Assembly: GCA_015680685.1 (NCBI GenBank)
Contig: MNCI01037976.1
Span: 469,565 to 503,671, forward strand
Source: Gnetum montanum
Lineage: Eukaryota; Streptophyta; Gnetopsida; Gnetales; Gnetaceae
Direction of reading: 5' to 3'
DNA length: 34,107 bases
The notes under the pieces were generated by a model that was given only the letters and a program-made list of their open reading frames with translations, searched no databases and was not told where the DNA came from. Shown piece by piece: positions 8,018 through 18,459 of the stretch (position 1 is its first letter; each line of letters starts with the position of its first letter). The position numbers and the translations under genes were made by a program.

Positions 8018-10238
8018 TTAATTAAATTAGTAACTATGATAGATGAAAAACCGATGGTGTATAACAAGGGGATTATGTAGTCCACCTCCTAAATGTGTAG
8101 CCATAAGAATAATTATGGGGAAGATTCTTCATCCTAGTTCAAGAATTAATAAGTGTTTTTCACATTTTTTGTTTTACAATTTTTTAACATTTTTCTATTT
8201 CTTCCAAAAATTTTTGATTCTTCATATGTTTTCCATTTCTTAATTTTTTCTCTTTTCTTGAGTCATTATTTTTATGTTTTATAAGTTTATTTTATGTTTT
8301 TGTTAATACTATTCCCAAGTCATGATGTAGAAGTCAATGCTATGTGTTGGGTTTTTGTGCCATGCTATCAAGATGATTGGGTAAGTAATTGTGTAAAGCA
8401 AATAGACCACCTCATCCATTCATCTAGTTCTTTGAATAAAATATATTTTTCATAGAAACAATTTGGTTCTTCCTTCATGAAACTAAAATTAATGAATGAT
8501 CATTATATCTTGAAGAAATAGAAAATGACCAAGTGGTAATTGCAAAGGATGTGATCTTAAGGGGATCCTTTGGGTTCTCTTCTTGACTTCCTTCATGTGG
8601 TTTATGACTTCTTGAGGAACATATCATCATTTCTTCATTAAAAAATAAATAAGAAGCTATGTCTTTATATGGTATGATTCCCATTTCAAAAAAAATTAAA
8701 ATTCACAAAAAAAAAATAAAAAAAATTTAAATCATATCCCTTAGACACAATAATGGGCTACAAGCACTAGTTATGGTGCTCGAAAGACTTGTTATGCATG
8801 TTTGAAGATACCTCTCTAACTAAGGTCCTTCCTCCCTTCTTCTCTTTTTTCTGTCTTTGGAGTGATGATTGTTCTTTGAGGTGGTTGTGGACTCATGGTG
8901 ATCAATAGGAAGGAACAAATCAATGTAGGATCACTATTCATGGTATGGACTTGATTTTAACTATAATGGATAGGTATGGTGATCATTTTAATCACATTTT
9001 TCACAAGAGCCTATTGTGGACATGGTCAAGAACCTTACATCCCAATCTCTACAAGCCCTTATCATCCCATTATTCATCTCATTGTTGCATGTGATTATGA
9101 GCCTTTTGGTTTCATGTAGTATAGTGCAACATCCCAACCATGGCAATTATGTGTTTTTTGAAGCAAAGGCATGGTCTACATTTAACTTCTTGGGTGCCCA
9201 TCGACATCTATAGAAGTGGTTATGTAAGAACATTATGGCAGGATCCTACTTTGGAGAGGACCCACTTGCATAACTTTTGCTAATCATGACTTTGAACTAG
9301 CCTTCACATATTCTAGAACATCAGTGATGGTTTCTATGAATTTATGCATAATTTTGGAACTACTTCTCATTAATTTCATTAAGTTTTCCTACTTTTCTAT
9401 TTCCATATCCATTAATATTTCTTGGCAATCTTATGAATCAAACCTTTGATTTTAATTATTCAAAAATGTGTGCACTTCTGGAATTATGCTCATTAGTCAA
9501 GAGGTCTAGGGATGTCTATTTTGAAATTTAGAAATTTTTCTAATATTCTATTTTCAAACATTGTGGTAACTAATGGTAATTGATCAAAATAATGTAAATA
9601 GCTTGATGATTTTAGTTATCTAATAGCCTTGGGCATAGTATGCTAGCATCACCTTATGCTTAAATGAAAACTAATAGATCCAAAAAGGGTTATTAAGAAA
9701 AATTTACCAAAACTAATTTTGATCCATTGTTGACTATAGGTGATGCTAAAATAAACACTTAAGGAAGAAGGTCTTTTACCAAAAATGAAAATGAAGCCAA
9801 GAGGGGAACAACAAAGGATATGCCCATGATAAATCATAACACATACAAGATAGCAACTTAGACATCACATGTTTGCTAGATTCATGGGATGATGAGAAAA
9901 AATTCTAGTTCATCCTTTAAGAATTTTCTACATAACCAAAGAAGCATCAACATAATATTCAAGGTTGGAATTTTGTCACTGCTAGTGGCAACACGAGAAT
10001 CATCTTCAATAGATTTTTGAAAACCTTTGCAAATTTTGTAATCTTCAATGTTTGTCTAGTATTTTTGTCACTTTATCATTTTCTATGCATCCACTTGAAT
10101 AAAATTTTATAATGTGGCACTCAAAGTTAGTCAGTAGTTAGTGTTATTCAACAATCCCATCATTCCCAATTTTTTATAAAGAAATCTTGGTCCTATCTTT
10201 TTAACTTAAGGATGATTTTTTATTCAACCATAGGGGTA
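8018..10238. other. Unrecognised AT-rich filler
   Basis: No domain seen on either strand. A-rich runs occur at 8687-8730. The last 60 bp or so (about 10170-10230) may carry a few codons of the Tat-type reverse transcriptase just upstream of the solo LTR (FIYST-like), but this short match is weak. The expected gag and protease of that element are not recognisable here. Confidence 0.4.
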
Positions 10239-11137
10239 TGATGAAGCATCGATTGGCTACATTGATGAGATTACATTGATGTAGCCACTTCGACACAACT
10301 ACATTGACAAAGCCATATCAACATAACCCCATAAAGACATGCAATGATGCATTAACGTAGGCCCATCGATGTAGTGTTTGTTTTCACCTATAAATACATA
10401 TGCTCCCACCATGTATTGGCATTCTTTTATCAATAGAGTAGTTGAACTCTTATAATTTTATTCCATAGTCTTAGAGAATAGTTAATGAGTACCCATAGTG
10501 TGGATCTAAAATAATTGTATGGTATCTTATTCGAGTGGCAATGTACTTGACATATTTAATGAATGAAAATAAAATCGAGATTGATTCTTATTCATTGTAG
10601 CACTTTAATTTAGATTAAATTTATTTTCCATGCAATTTATATTTCATGTACTTAATTAATATCTATGTTTTCATGCACACTAATTAATTGAAAAAATGAG
10701 CATGCCTAGTTTTAGGTATAAATGTGTATTCACTTGGTATTTCTAGCAGTGTTATTATTTGGTTTTCCCAATAACATAATGCTTGGTAATCCTAGTAGTG
10801 GATACGTGGGTTTAGGATGTGTATGGCAAATAGACACTCAACACTCATAGGTTAGTTTATACTTTACTCTAAGTTGTTAATTAGTTTAAATGATTGATTT
10901 CTTTATTATCATTAGGAGTAGCATAAGGCCAAAACAACATCAAGAATCATATGCCTCACTCTAGACTATATCATATGTAACAAAGCTACCACTAGTCCAA
11001 GTAGGAAGACGACAAACTATGATCAAGAAATAATGATCTAGATGCCACAACCAGTACCATCCATGGATCTCAACTAGATCATGCATGAATGCTTGTGATT
11101 TTTATGGTTGGGCATAGGGGTTACCCACCACTCTTTA
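10239..11137 (+). repeat. Solo LTR (copy L2) of the element A/B family
   Basis: About 899 bp, starting TGATGAAG and ending near ACTCTTTA. It has a TATA box at 10389-10396 and AATAAA at 10568-10573, a spacing of about 180 bp as in L1. It aligns with the reverse complement of L1 over most of its length. No primer site follows. Instead, reverse-transcriptase sequence begins at once, so this is a solo LTR or a truncated element within or against the pol gene. No clear target duplication was found (GGGTA on the left, ACTCT on the right). The U3 is built from repeated CTACATTGATG words, including a GGCTACA/TGTAGCC inverted pair at 10255-10286. Confidence 0.75.
10389..10396 (+). promoter_or_regulatory. 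LTR TATA box
   Basis: TATAAATA, followed about 180 bp later by AATAAA at 10568. It marks the U3/R boundary of solo LTR L2. Confidence 0.5.
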
Positions 11138-12235
11138 ACTCTGATTCGATATCCAACATTGATGTGTTTCCAAGAAAAATTGAGCTATTAATATATGCAT
11201 TAATTTTTGTAACCTCAACCAAGTGACATTAAAAGATGATTTTCTATTATCTAACATTAATCAACTCATAGACACAATGGCAGGTCAATCTTTACTTAGT
11301 TTCATGGATGATTTTTTGGACTATAATAAAATTCAAATCAATCCCAAACATCAATGCTTTACCACTTTCATAACCCCATGGGAAATCTTTTATTACACAA
11401 AAAAAAAAGGATTTTGGGCTTAAGAATGCTAAAGTAACATACTAATGGTGTATGACCTCTATTTCGAGTGACATGATGTTTAAAACCATCAATAATTATA
11501 TGGACAATCTAATAGTCAAGTATATCATCATAACTAATCATCCTGCTAACTTACACTAATTGCTAACTCATTGCAACAAGTATAACCTCTACTTAAATTG
11601 CATGGTGTATTTTTGGTGTGGAAATAGGTAAGTTGCTTGGATTTCTAGTTTAGCTAATAAGATAGTGTTAGATCATGACAAAGTTAAAGCAATGATAAAT
11701 CGTCCATTACCTAAGTATCTTAAGGACATCCATACTCTACAAGGTAAACTCCAATCCATATATTATTTCATATGCAATCTAACTAACCAATTTCATTCTC
11801 TTTCTCACTTCTTAAGAAATCTACAACTTTCAACTTGGACTCAAAATGTTTAAAGGCTTTTGATGTAATCAATCATGACCTTACCAACCTTCTCATTCTA
11901 CATCCTCCTTAATTTGATCTCCCTTTTTATTTTTATCTTTCTAAGTCTAATCACTCTATCATAGTCATGCTTTTCCAATGACATGAAGATGATGTTGATT
12001 TCCTATCTATTATATGTATTAAGCCTTTTCTAATTTTGAAACATGTTACATTGACATGGAAATATCTTATTTACTCCTTGCCTTACACATAAGAAATGGA
12101 GATACTACCTCTTAAGAATAAAGGTTCACATCATTTTCTAAGACAATATTTTACCATCTATTATCATCAACCCATATAATAATAATCACATGGAAAAATG
12201 GAAGAATCTCTTAACTAAATCTAACTTATCCTACC
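11138..12235 (+). pseudogene. Ty3/gypsy (Tat-type) reverse transcriptase and RNase H, 5' part of split pol
   Basis: Polymerase region of a Ty3/gypsy element. Conserved blocks run in order: IRYPT (near 11145), INICINFCNLNQ and VTLKDDFLLSNINQLIDTMA (11185-11280), LLSFMDDFLDYNKI (11295-11335), TFITPW, FGLKNA and YMDN (11497-11508). The thumb and connection follow with LDHDKVKAMINRPLPK and LQGKLQSIYYFICNL (11670-11790), then RNase H pieces including KKWRYYLLRIKVHIIF (12095-12140). The first catalytic Asp (FMDD) is kept. The expected YVDD is YMDN, so the second metal-binding Asp is lost. Stops and frameshifts occur throughout. The 5' side abuts solo LTR L2. The 3' side ends at the CTACC target site, where a copia element has inserted, and the gene resumes at 18455. 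Confidence 0.9.
12231..12235. repeat. Target-site duplication, left copy (CTACC)
   Basis: CTACC directly outside the left LTR. An identical CTACC lies directly outside the right LTR at 18455-18459. Five bases is the usual length for LTR retrotransposon insertion. Confidence 0.92.
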
Positions 12236-13339
12236 TAAGGAACAAGAACTTAGAAGGGAGGTACAATAAGTTCCCCAATTAAACAACCAAGATCGCCAGA
12301 ACTACATACCCATTTTTATGTGATTTCCCAACTTTGGTACTTCCACACTTGAAGGGTAGAATCCTTGCATACCTTCAAACTTTGTTCTTTAGAAAAATAT
12401 GTATTCAAGTATATCATAACCTTTACAAAGTTTGAGTTGTGCTTAGAGTGTTTTCTCACTGGACAAACACTCAATCCCACAAGGTCCCAACAAGCTCAAA
12501 ATGTGGTTTAAATGATTCCACAACCTTTATAAAATGTGAGCTTTGCACTAAAGTGTTTCATCACTATGAACACACTCAACCCTGCAAGGTCTTGACAAGA
12601 TCAAAGAAGATGCCATTTCACAAGAAGCACATCAACCCCATAGGGCTACAAATGAAAGAAAAGAATGTAACTCAATTTAAAAACTCTCTGCAATGAAGAT
12701 CTCAATACATACAAAAAATTATAAAACCTAAAAATGTTGAGGAATAAAGCTAAACCACTTGATATAGAGAATGATTGATATCCTATGAATAGTGCTTGTA
12801 CATTTTCCAATAATTTCACTTTGTTTTATCACATTTTTAGTTTTCAAAAATTCCTTAGAATTCATGCAATGGCTAGGAAATGGCTAATTGGAACATCCCA
12901 TTTCGAGGGTGAGGTATCTATTTAAAAGCTACTTTTATTCTAGTGGGACACCTATCTAAATATTAGGATGCCTTCCTTGGAACATCTTAATTATGATGTC
13001 CCAACAACAATTTGGACATCTGATATCTATTTGGAATGTTTGGCCAATAAGAGAAATTTTACCTCTAGAGCATTCCTATAACATTTTAACACCTTGAAAA
13101 ATGTTGAAATATCTTCATTTTGCTTTTAGACATCATTTTCATCCCATCTCTCATCTTGTCATCCCATATCCTAATTTCTCATCCCAGCTCTCATTTTGTC
13201 ATTCTCGTTCAACAATTGTTTCATTGTCCCAACTCTCATTTTCTCATTCTGATCAACTTTTCAACTTAGCCATACAAGATTATGTGCACAACTTTACATT
13301 TTTCATTCTCTAAAGTTTTGACATACGAAAAGGTCAACA
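12236..13339 (-). repeat. 3' LTR of the copia element
   Basis: 1104 bp. On the minus strand it begins TGTTGACC immediately after the polypurine tract and ends near CCTTA at 12236. It pairs with 17354-18454. An open frame at 12439-12696 lies wholly inside it and is not a gene. It contains an internal tandem duplication (12418-12606) that the other LTR shares. Confidence 0.92.
12418..12606 (-). repeat. Internal tandem duplication within the LTR
   Basis: Two units, each starting AACCTTTA.AAA, begin at 12418 and 12532. Each then has a GAG.TGTG-like word, AGTGTTT.CTCACT, ACACTCAA.CC and AAGGTC. The second LTR has the same pair starting at 17531 and 17635. The duplication therefore predates this insertion and belongs to the family. 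Confidence 0.75.
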
Positions 13340-13353
13340 ATCTCCTCCTTTTT
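13340..13353 (-). promoter_or_regulatory. Polypurine tract of the copia element
   Basis: The minus strand reads AAAAAGGAGGAGATT directly before the LTR start TGTTGACC. This is the usual place and composition of the plus-strand primer in plant copia elements (compare the common GGGGGAGATTGTTG junction). Confidence 0.85.
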
Positions 13354-13483
13354 GGTGATGTTTAAAACTTAAGAAAATGGGTTAGTATAATCCATAATAT
13401 CATGTGATTAAGTAATTAAAGATAGACATTTTTGTAAATATATATCTAACTAAGGATGATACAAAGATGAATATCTATTAAAA

Positions 13484-14050
13484 TGTGACATCCCATTCCC
13501 ATATGTCATGGAAAACATCAAATATGCATTATATTATACATTACGCTTAAGAAGAAAATATACCAGATGTCAAATGTATGTAACATTTGACATTATGCTT
13601 AAAGAAAATAATAAGAAAAATGTAGAAAGAGGAAGAAAAGAATGCTTTATTGATATGGAATAGAGTATCTAGATCATGTTCTAAGAGTATTACTTGGGGT
13701 TTTTTCCTTCAACATTTATCCCATAGAGGCAATCTAGCACTACCACCATGGTTAGGCCTACAACTTGGCCAGAAGGGATGCCTAGTCCACTTCATGTTCC
13801 ACTTCACATGGCTCCTCTGACTTGCCTATACTAGCTCCACCACTCCATGCTATCATGACCTATAACCCTAGGTATAAATGCCTTAGGTTAAACTCCCCAA
13901 ATGCTACCTCAAGAGACACATCCATTATTACAACCTATCCTTTTGGATCTTGTTACAATAACACTAACACTTGTTATGAAGAGTCATCATCTTTCTTATG
14001 TAGTAGCATCATTTGGTAATAGGGATGTAACATAAAAAGTATACATCCTT
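13484..14050 (-). repeat. LTR-like repeat inside the copia element, copy 1
   Basis: From about 13634 to 14034 this matches 24252-24660 over some 400 bp in the same orientation (shared words: TAGAGGCAATC, TTAGGCCTA, AGCCA.AAGGGATG, AACATCATTTGG-like). On the minus strand AATAAA lies at 13651-13646, and the sequence ends GGGATGTCACA at 13484, a typical LTR 3' end. It is probably a solo LTR or fragment of another family that landed in the copia interior. The other end and a target duplication could not be fixed. A frame at 13822-14019 has no recognisable protein. Confidence 0.5.
13567..13593. repeat. Perfect 10-bp inverted repeat
   Basis: ATGTCAAATG, a 7-base loop, then CATTTGACAT. It lies between two copies of a CATTA(C/T)GCTTAA word 52 bp apart (about 13538 and 13590), inside the LTR-like repeat. 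It could form a hairpin; a function is not known. Confidence 0.8.
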
Positions 14051-15499
14051 TAGCATGAATATGCTCATACCTACAATGTACATCACATCACATAATCATT
14101 AAACACAAAGATGTTGGCAGAAGTCTATAATATATCCATTTAGGATCAAGGACTAAGCATTAAAGATCAAATATTCTATTTATCATAAAAGCCATTATCC
14201 ATTAGTACTAATATCACTATTTACAAAAAACATTCCTGATAATATATATATGAAGTCTTGCAAGTGAGCTATACCATAATTGCTCTCATGAATAGCACAT
14301 TACAATACATTATCTCATGAATAACACATTCTTTCCATTTTTCGACATCATCAAAAAGATATTCCAAGTATATTTCATTATCAAGGAGAGAAAACCAGCA
14401 CATTTTTCTTTAAAGACCATAGCTCCAATAAAAAAGTTAAAATGGAAAATTTTAAGCAAACCAAAATAAATTATGCACAATTAATCAAACAATGCCCATA
14501 AATAAATTTGATAGATCCATATTAATTATAAACGTTTGCACCAACAAAGCCCATCTTCAAGTAAAAGGTGTTAAAAAAAGTTGACCAAAATTACCTTACA
14601 CGTTTACCTTAGAAAATTTACTAGATTTTAATATGAATAAATTTTCTCTTGCTTATCCTTAGGTGCTAAATTTAGAATTCTTAGAGCTTGAGTGTCGTTT
14701 GGTGAGAGTCTTAGTAGACTCCCCCTATATGAATGGCCCAAAAGATAATGATCATTGATGAGGTACAAGATACCCCTACATAAGTGCTTTCAACTTTTAC
14801 AATGCATCTACTGATTGAAATTCCTTTCTTTGGTCATTTTGCCTTTGTAGATATGTATTCTTAAAATCCATAAAATTGTGCCTCATACTAAATCTATAAT
14901 GTCATACCAAGATCAAGTATGAAGAATTTTGGAAACCAAAGTCTCCCATTAATAACATTTATAATAAAATATATTTTCAAAATTTTTAGCATAGATACTA
15001 GCATAATAATGTTCCTTTATATGTTCAAAAAAGTGCTTCTTGGATAATATTCAAGATTCATGAAACCACTACATACTAGTTAAGGATCCAAAACTTGATT
15101 TATCAATATTCATCAAAATTCTTTCAAACCCATTTCGTGCTTCAATAATATAGCCAAAAAATTAATAAACTTATAATATCTTCATCATAAGAGTTGGATC
15201 ACAAGGTATATATATGTTCTAATGATGCAAACTTATCAAATCCTACCTTGTAATTTTTTGTACCTTGATTCTTCCTTGAGTTACTTCTCATTAATATTCA
15301 TTAAAACTCTAATGGTAATATACTTTCATCTATAGCCCAACATCTTGAAAGATCAAGTGAGATTTTCTTTGAAAAACCAAGGATTCTCAATAACATCTAT
15401 TCAATTAATTTTCTAACTACTAATATTTATAATCATAAACTAATCTACACTAAGTCTAGCAAGCAAAGGAATAAGGACTTACCATTACTTACCTTGCTT
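14051..15499. other. Copia interior, no recognised coding
   Basis: Pol would be expected here on the minus strand, but no integrase or reverse-transcriptase motif is visible in any frame. Two loosely similar blocks (about 14923-14977 and 15354-15409) share AAGTGAGA/GAATTTTGGAAA and CCAA.G.CTC words, suggesting internal duplication. It may be foreign filler or a deleted pol. Confidence 0.4.
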
Positions 15500-17160
15500 G
15501 CTTTTTGAGCATGAACATTATTAATAGAGTTTCAAATGAAAGCCTCCATCATAGAGTACCTTCTTAAAATGCAACTATCTCTTCTCTTTTCTTTCATCAA
15601 CATTTTTGCTTGAATCTCCAAACTCACGTGAGGTTCCTTCTTTTTCATGTTCATGTTCTTCAAAATGGGAGGACGGATAATTTCTAATAGTTGTGAGTCA
15701 TAATCCCCTAATTTCATCAAAGGCTATCCCTTCCTCTTGTTCATCTATTCTCCATTATTTTTTACCATACAAGATATACTTACTAGAGTTCCCTTGACAA
15801 CACCAAGTAGTCACATTATTTTTCTCTATATATGGTTGATAATAACCTTGTTCATGTTCACATACTTTACAACAGAAATATGGGGTATCTTTAATTTGGA
15901 TAGGATTACCAAACATAGTCTTGTTTCTTCTTTTAGATGATACCAAACTTGTACAAGAATTATTTTGATATAACTCCTCTAGATTTTCATTATTATGCTA
16001 ATTTTTAGGCACTTCCTCATCTTATGTGTTTCTACACTTCTGCTCAAATGAATGAGTTAGTAACTAAACCTTAGCTTTTACTTTTGAGAGTTTCCTTTTC
16101 AGAGTGAACCATAGAGTATAAAGTTCAAAAATTTCATTTTCTTTTCTATGCATATTTTTCCTTGATTTTTTAAGAAAATAATGTAGAGTAATATTTTCTT
16201 CATGAAATTCATTGTACCTTTCATCATCTTTACCTTTTGAATATTCAAGGATATGTGTGTAATTTTCATGTGTAAAGGTCATGCATATAAGATGTGATCT
16301 ATTGTAGCATCATTAGCTTCTTCCTCACTTTTTTCATCATCCAAAATAGTGTAGAAATTTTTCTTTTTCAAATTAGCTTTTGGTTGGTCCTTCTTTGAAA
16401 ACCTACCAACACTTGGACATTCAGAGACCACATGGACTCTATCACCAAAAATCCAACGTTTTATTGAGGATGCATCAAGATTTGAACCTTTAAAATTTTT
16501 ACCTCTTTATTTACCTTTAGTGTTGGGTTGATTGAATATTTTCTCTTTTCTTGCAAGTAATTATTTTACTATCCTTGATGAGAGAGCCAATTCTTCTTCA
16601 CTACTTGCTTTATGTTCATTTGACTTCTTTTCCTTTGATGAAGATTTGAGGGTAATGGGCTTTTTCTTGATTGCACATTTGCTAATGAGGTTTATCTCAT
16701 AGGCAATAAGTGTACTTTGTATTTCTTCAAATTTCAAGACTGAAAGAGCCCTAATTTCCTCCATGGAAATTACCTTAGGTCTAAATTTTGGTTGCAAGGC
16801 TCTTATCATCTTTACGATAACATCACTTTTGGGTGGAACCTTAGCTATACCTCTAATTACTACAAGAAGATCATTGGCTATTGATAAGTATTCTTTAGTC
16901 TTCTCTCCTTCTCTCATTTTCAACTTATCATATTCACTTTGCAACACTAGAAGCTTTGATTGTTTTACAACTCATGTATCTTCATAAGTTGCCTCTAGTT
17001 CAAACTTATTTAGTGGTCTTACATCCAACTACTCTATTAAATTTATATTTTCTCAAAGCACAATAAAGATAATTCTTTGCTTTAGAATTAAACATGAACT
17101 TATCTCTTTCATCTTGCATCCATTTTCTTCTTGGCTTAGTAGATAATGTGTTCCTATCAA
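15500..17160 (-). pseudogene. Ty1/copia gag pseudogene
   Basis: Gag of the nested copia element, read right to left. Blocks in order: RRKWMQDERDKF (17140-17100), KAKNYLYCALRKYKFNRVV (17080-17025), then in the frame 16947-16561 LQSEYDKLKMREGEKTKEYL, IVKMIRALQPKFRPKV and LSVLKFEEIQSTLIAYEI. This is the UBN2-type gag domain of plant copia elements (compare FKMKEGES, LRSLPPKF, LSLEELIGSL). Near 16458-16409 a degenerate CCHC knuckle reads RWIFGDRVHVVSECP, with the first Cys changed to Arg. An acidic stretch follows, then a Lys/Glu-rich frame (16282-16064) and a Cys-containing frame (15946-15755). Stops and frameshifts split the gene. Gag begins just past the primer site, as expected. Confidence 0.82.
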
Positions 17161-17338
17161 TGTGTAGTTTGTAACCTTTGAACTAGATCAACTAGTTCAA
17201 ACATCAAGCATTTGAAGAATCCTTACATTCTAGCTTTCCAATATGTGAATCAAATCCCATTGAACATGGGAGGCTTGGTGTAGGATGTCTCTTCCATCAT
17301 TCACTCTTAACATGTTAATCACAATCTTGAGAGTACTA

Positions 17339-17351
17339 GGTTCTAATAACA
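17339..17351 (-). promoter_or_regulatory. Primer binding site, initiator-Met tRNA type
   Basis: The minus strand reads TGTTATTAGAACC, two bases after the LTR. The standard plant copia site is TGGTATCAGAGCC, so 10 of 13 match. It is followed by TAG and CTCTCAAG, as is common after this site. Confidence 0.8.
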
Positions 17352-17353
17352 CT

Positions 17354-18454
17354 TGAGGAACAAGAACCTAGAAGGTAGGTTGAACAAGTTCCCAAATTTA
17401 ACAACCAAGACCATTAGGACTGCACACCAATTTTTACATGGTTTTCTAGATACTTCCACACTTGAAGGATATAATCCTTGCACACCTCTAGACTTTGTTC
17501 CTACAAAAAATATGGTCTCAAGGATATCAAAACCTTTATAAATTTTGAGCTCCGTTTGAAGTATTTTCTCACTAGACAAACACTCAACCTTGTAAGGTCC
17601 CAACAAGCTCAAAATGTCAATTAAAGGATCTCACAACCTTTAGAAAATGTGAGCTCCACACCAGAGTGTTTCATCATTGTGAACACACTCAAACCTAGAA
17701 GGTCTTGAAAAAATTAATGAATATTCCTTCTCACAAGAAGGATGCCAACCCTATAGGGCTACAGATGAAAGAAAAGAGTCAAGGAGAGAATGTAACTTAA
17801 TTTACAAGTTCCTTACAATGAAGTTCTTAATACATACAACAAATAACAAAAGATAAGAATAATTAGGAACAAAGCTAAACCAATTGATTTAGATAATGAT
17901 TAATACCCTAATGAATAGTACTTGTATGAAGCCTAAGAATTCCACTCTATTTTATATCCTTTTAGTTTCCAAAAACTCCTTGAAATTCATGCAACAACTA
18001 GAAAATAATGTTACATTCAAGGTTGAGACATCTATTTGAAAATTGCTCCAATTCTAGTGGGACATCTATCTAAATATATATATGTCTTTCCTAGGATGTC
18101 TCATGTGGAACATCCTAGTAGCAATTTGGATGTTTGCTGTTTATTTGAAATGTCTAGCCTACAAGTAAACTTTGAACTCTCGATCATTTCCTTTGATATT
18201 TTAACACCTGGGTAGACCTTGAAACATCTTCATTTCACTTGTAGACTCCATTTAAATACTAGCTCTCATCTTATCATCCTAGCTCTTATTTTTTCAACCT
18301 AGTTCAATTCTCATTTTATTGTGACAACTCTCATTCAATTTTCCTAGCTCTTATTTTGTCATTTTAATTAGCTTGTCAACTTAACCCTACAAGATTATGA
18401 GCACAACTCTACATTCTTCATTTTCTAATATTTTGACATACCAAAAGGTTAATG
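17354..18454 (-). repeat. 5' LTR of the copia element
   Basis: 1101 bp, the partner of 12236-13339. The start on the minus strand has decayed (CATTAACC where the other copy has TGTTGACC), while the end CCTCA is kept. It is followed outside by CTACC. The frame at 17612-17343 is an LTR by-product. Confidence 0.92.
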
Positions 18455-18459
18455 CTACC
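18455..18459. repeat. Target-site duplication, right copy (CTACC)
   Basis: CTACC is identical to 12231-12235 and lies directly outside the right LTR. The interrupted pol continues after it. Confidence 0.92.

Larger units (their letters stand above)
12236..18454 (-). mobile_element. Complete Ty1/copia LTR retrotransposon, minus strand, nested in Tat-type pol
   Basis: A 6219-bp element with every structural landmark: two LTRs (12236-13339 and 17354-18454), perfect flanking CTACC duplications, a primer site next to the 5' LTR (17339-17351, minus), a polypurine tract next to the 3' LTR (13340-13353, minus) and a copia-type gag. Ends follow TGTTGACC...CCTCA, with some decayed termini. The LTRs agree at very roughly four of five positions in stretches compared by eye, so the insertion is old. 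The internal region is only about 4.0 kb. Gag is recognisable but protease, integrase and reverse transcriptase are not, and part of the interior (13484-14050) looks like a later insertion. It was therefore non-autonomous or has been gutted. Both flanks are the same pol gene of a plus-strand Tat-type element. Confidence 0.93.

Noticed and set aside
12439-12696. 85-codon plus-strand frame
   Set aside because: It lies completely within the copia 3' LTR, and the same region of the other LTR does not keep it open.
16763-16987. 74-codon plus-strand frame
   Set aside because: Antisense shadow of the copia gag on the minus strand.
17343-17612. Open frames on both strands near the primer site
   Set aside because: LTR sequence read in chance frames; explained by the copia element.
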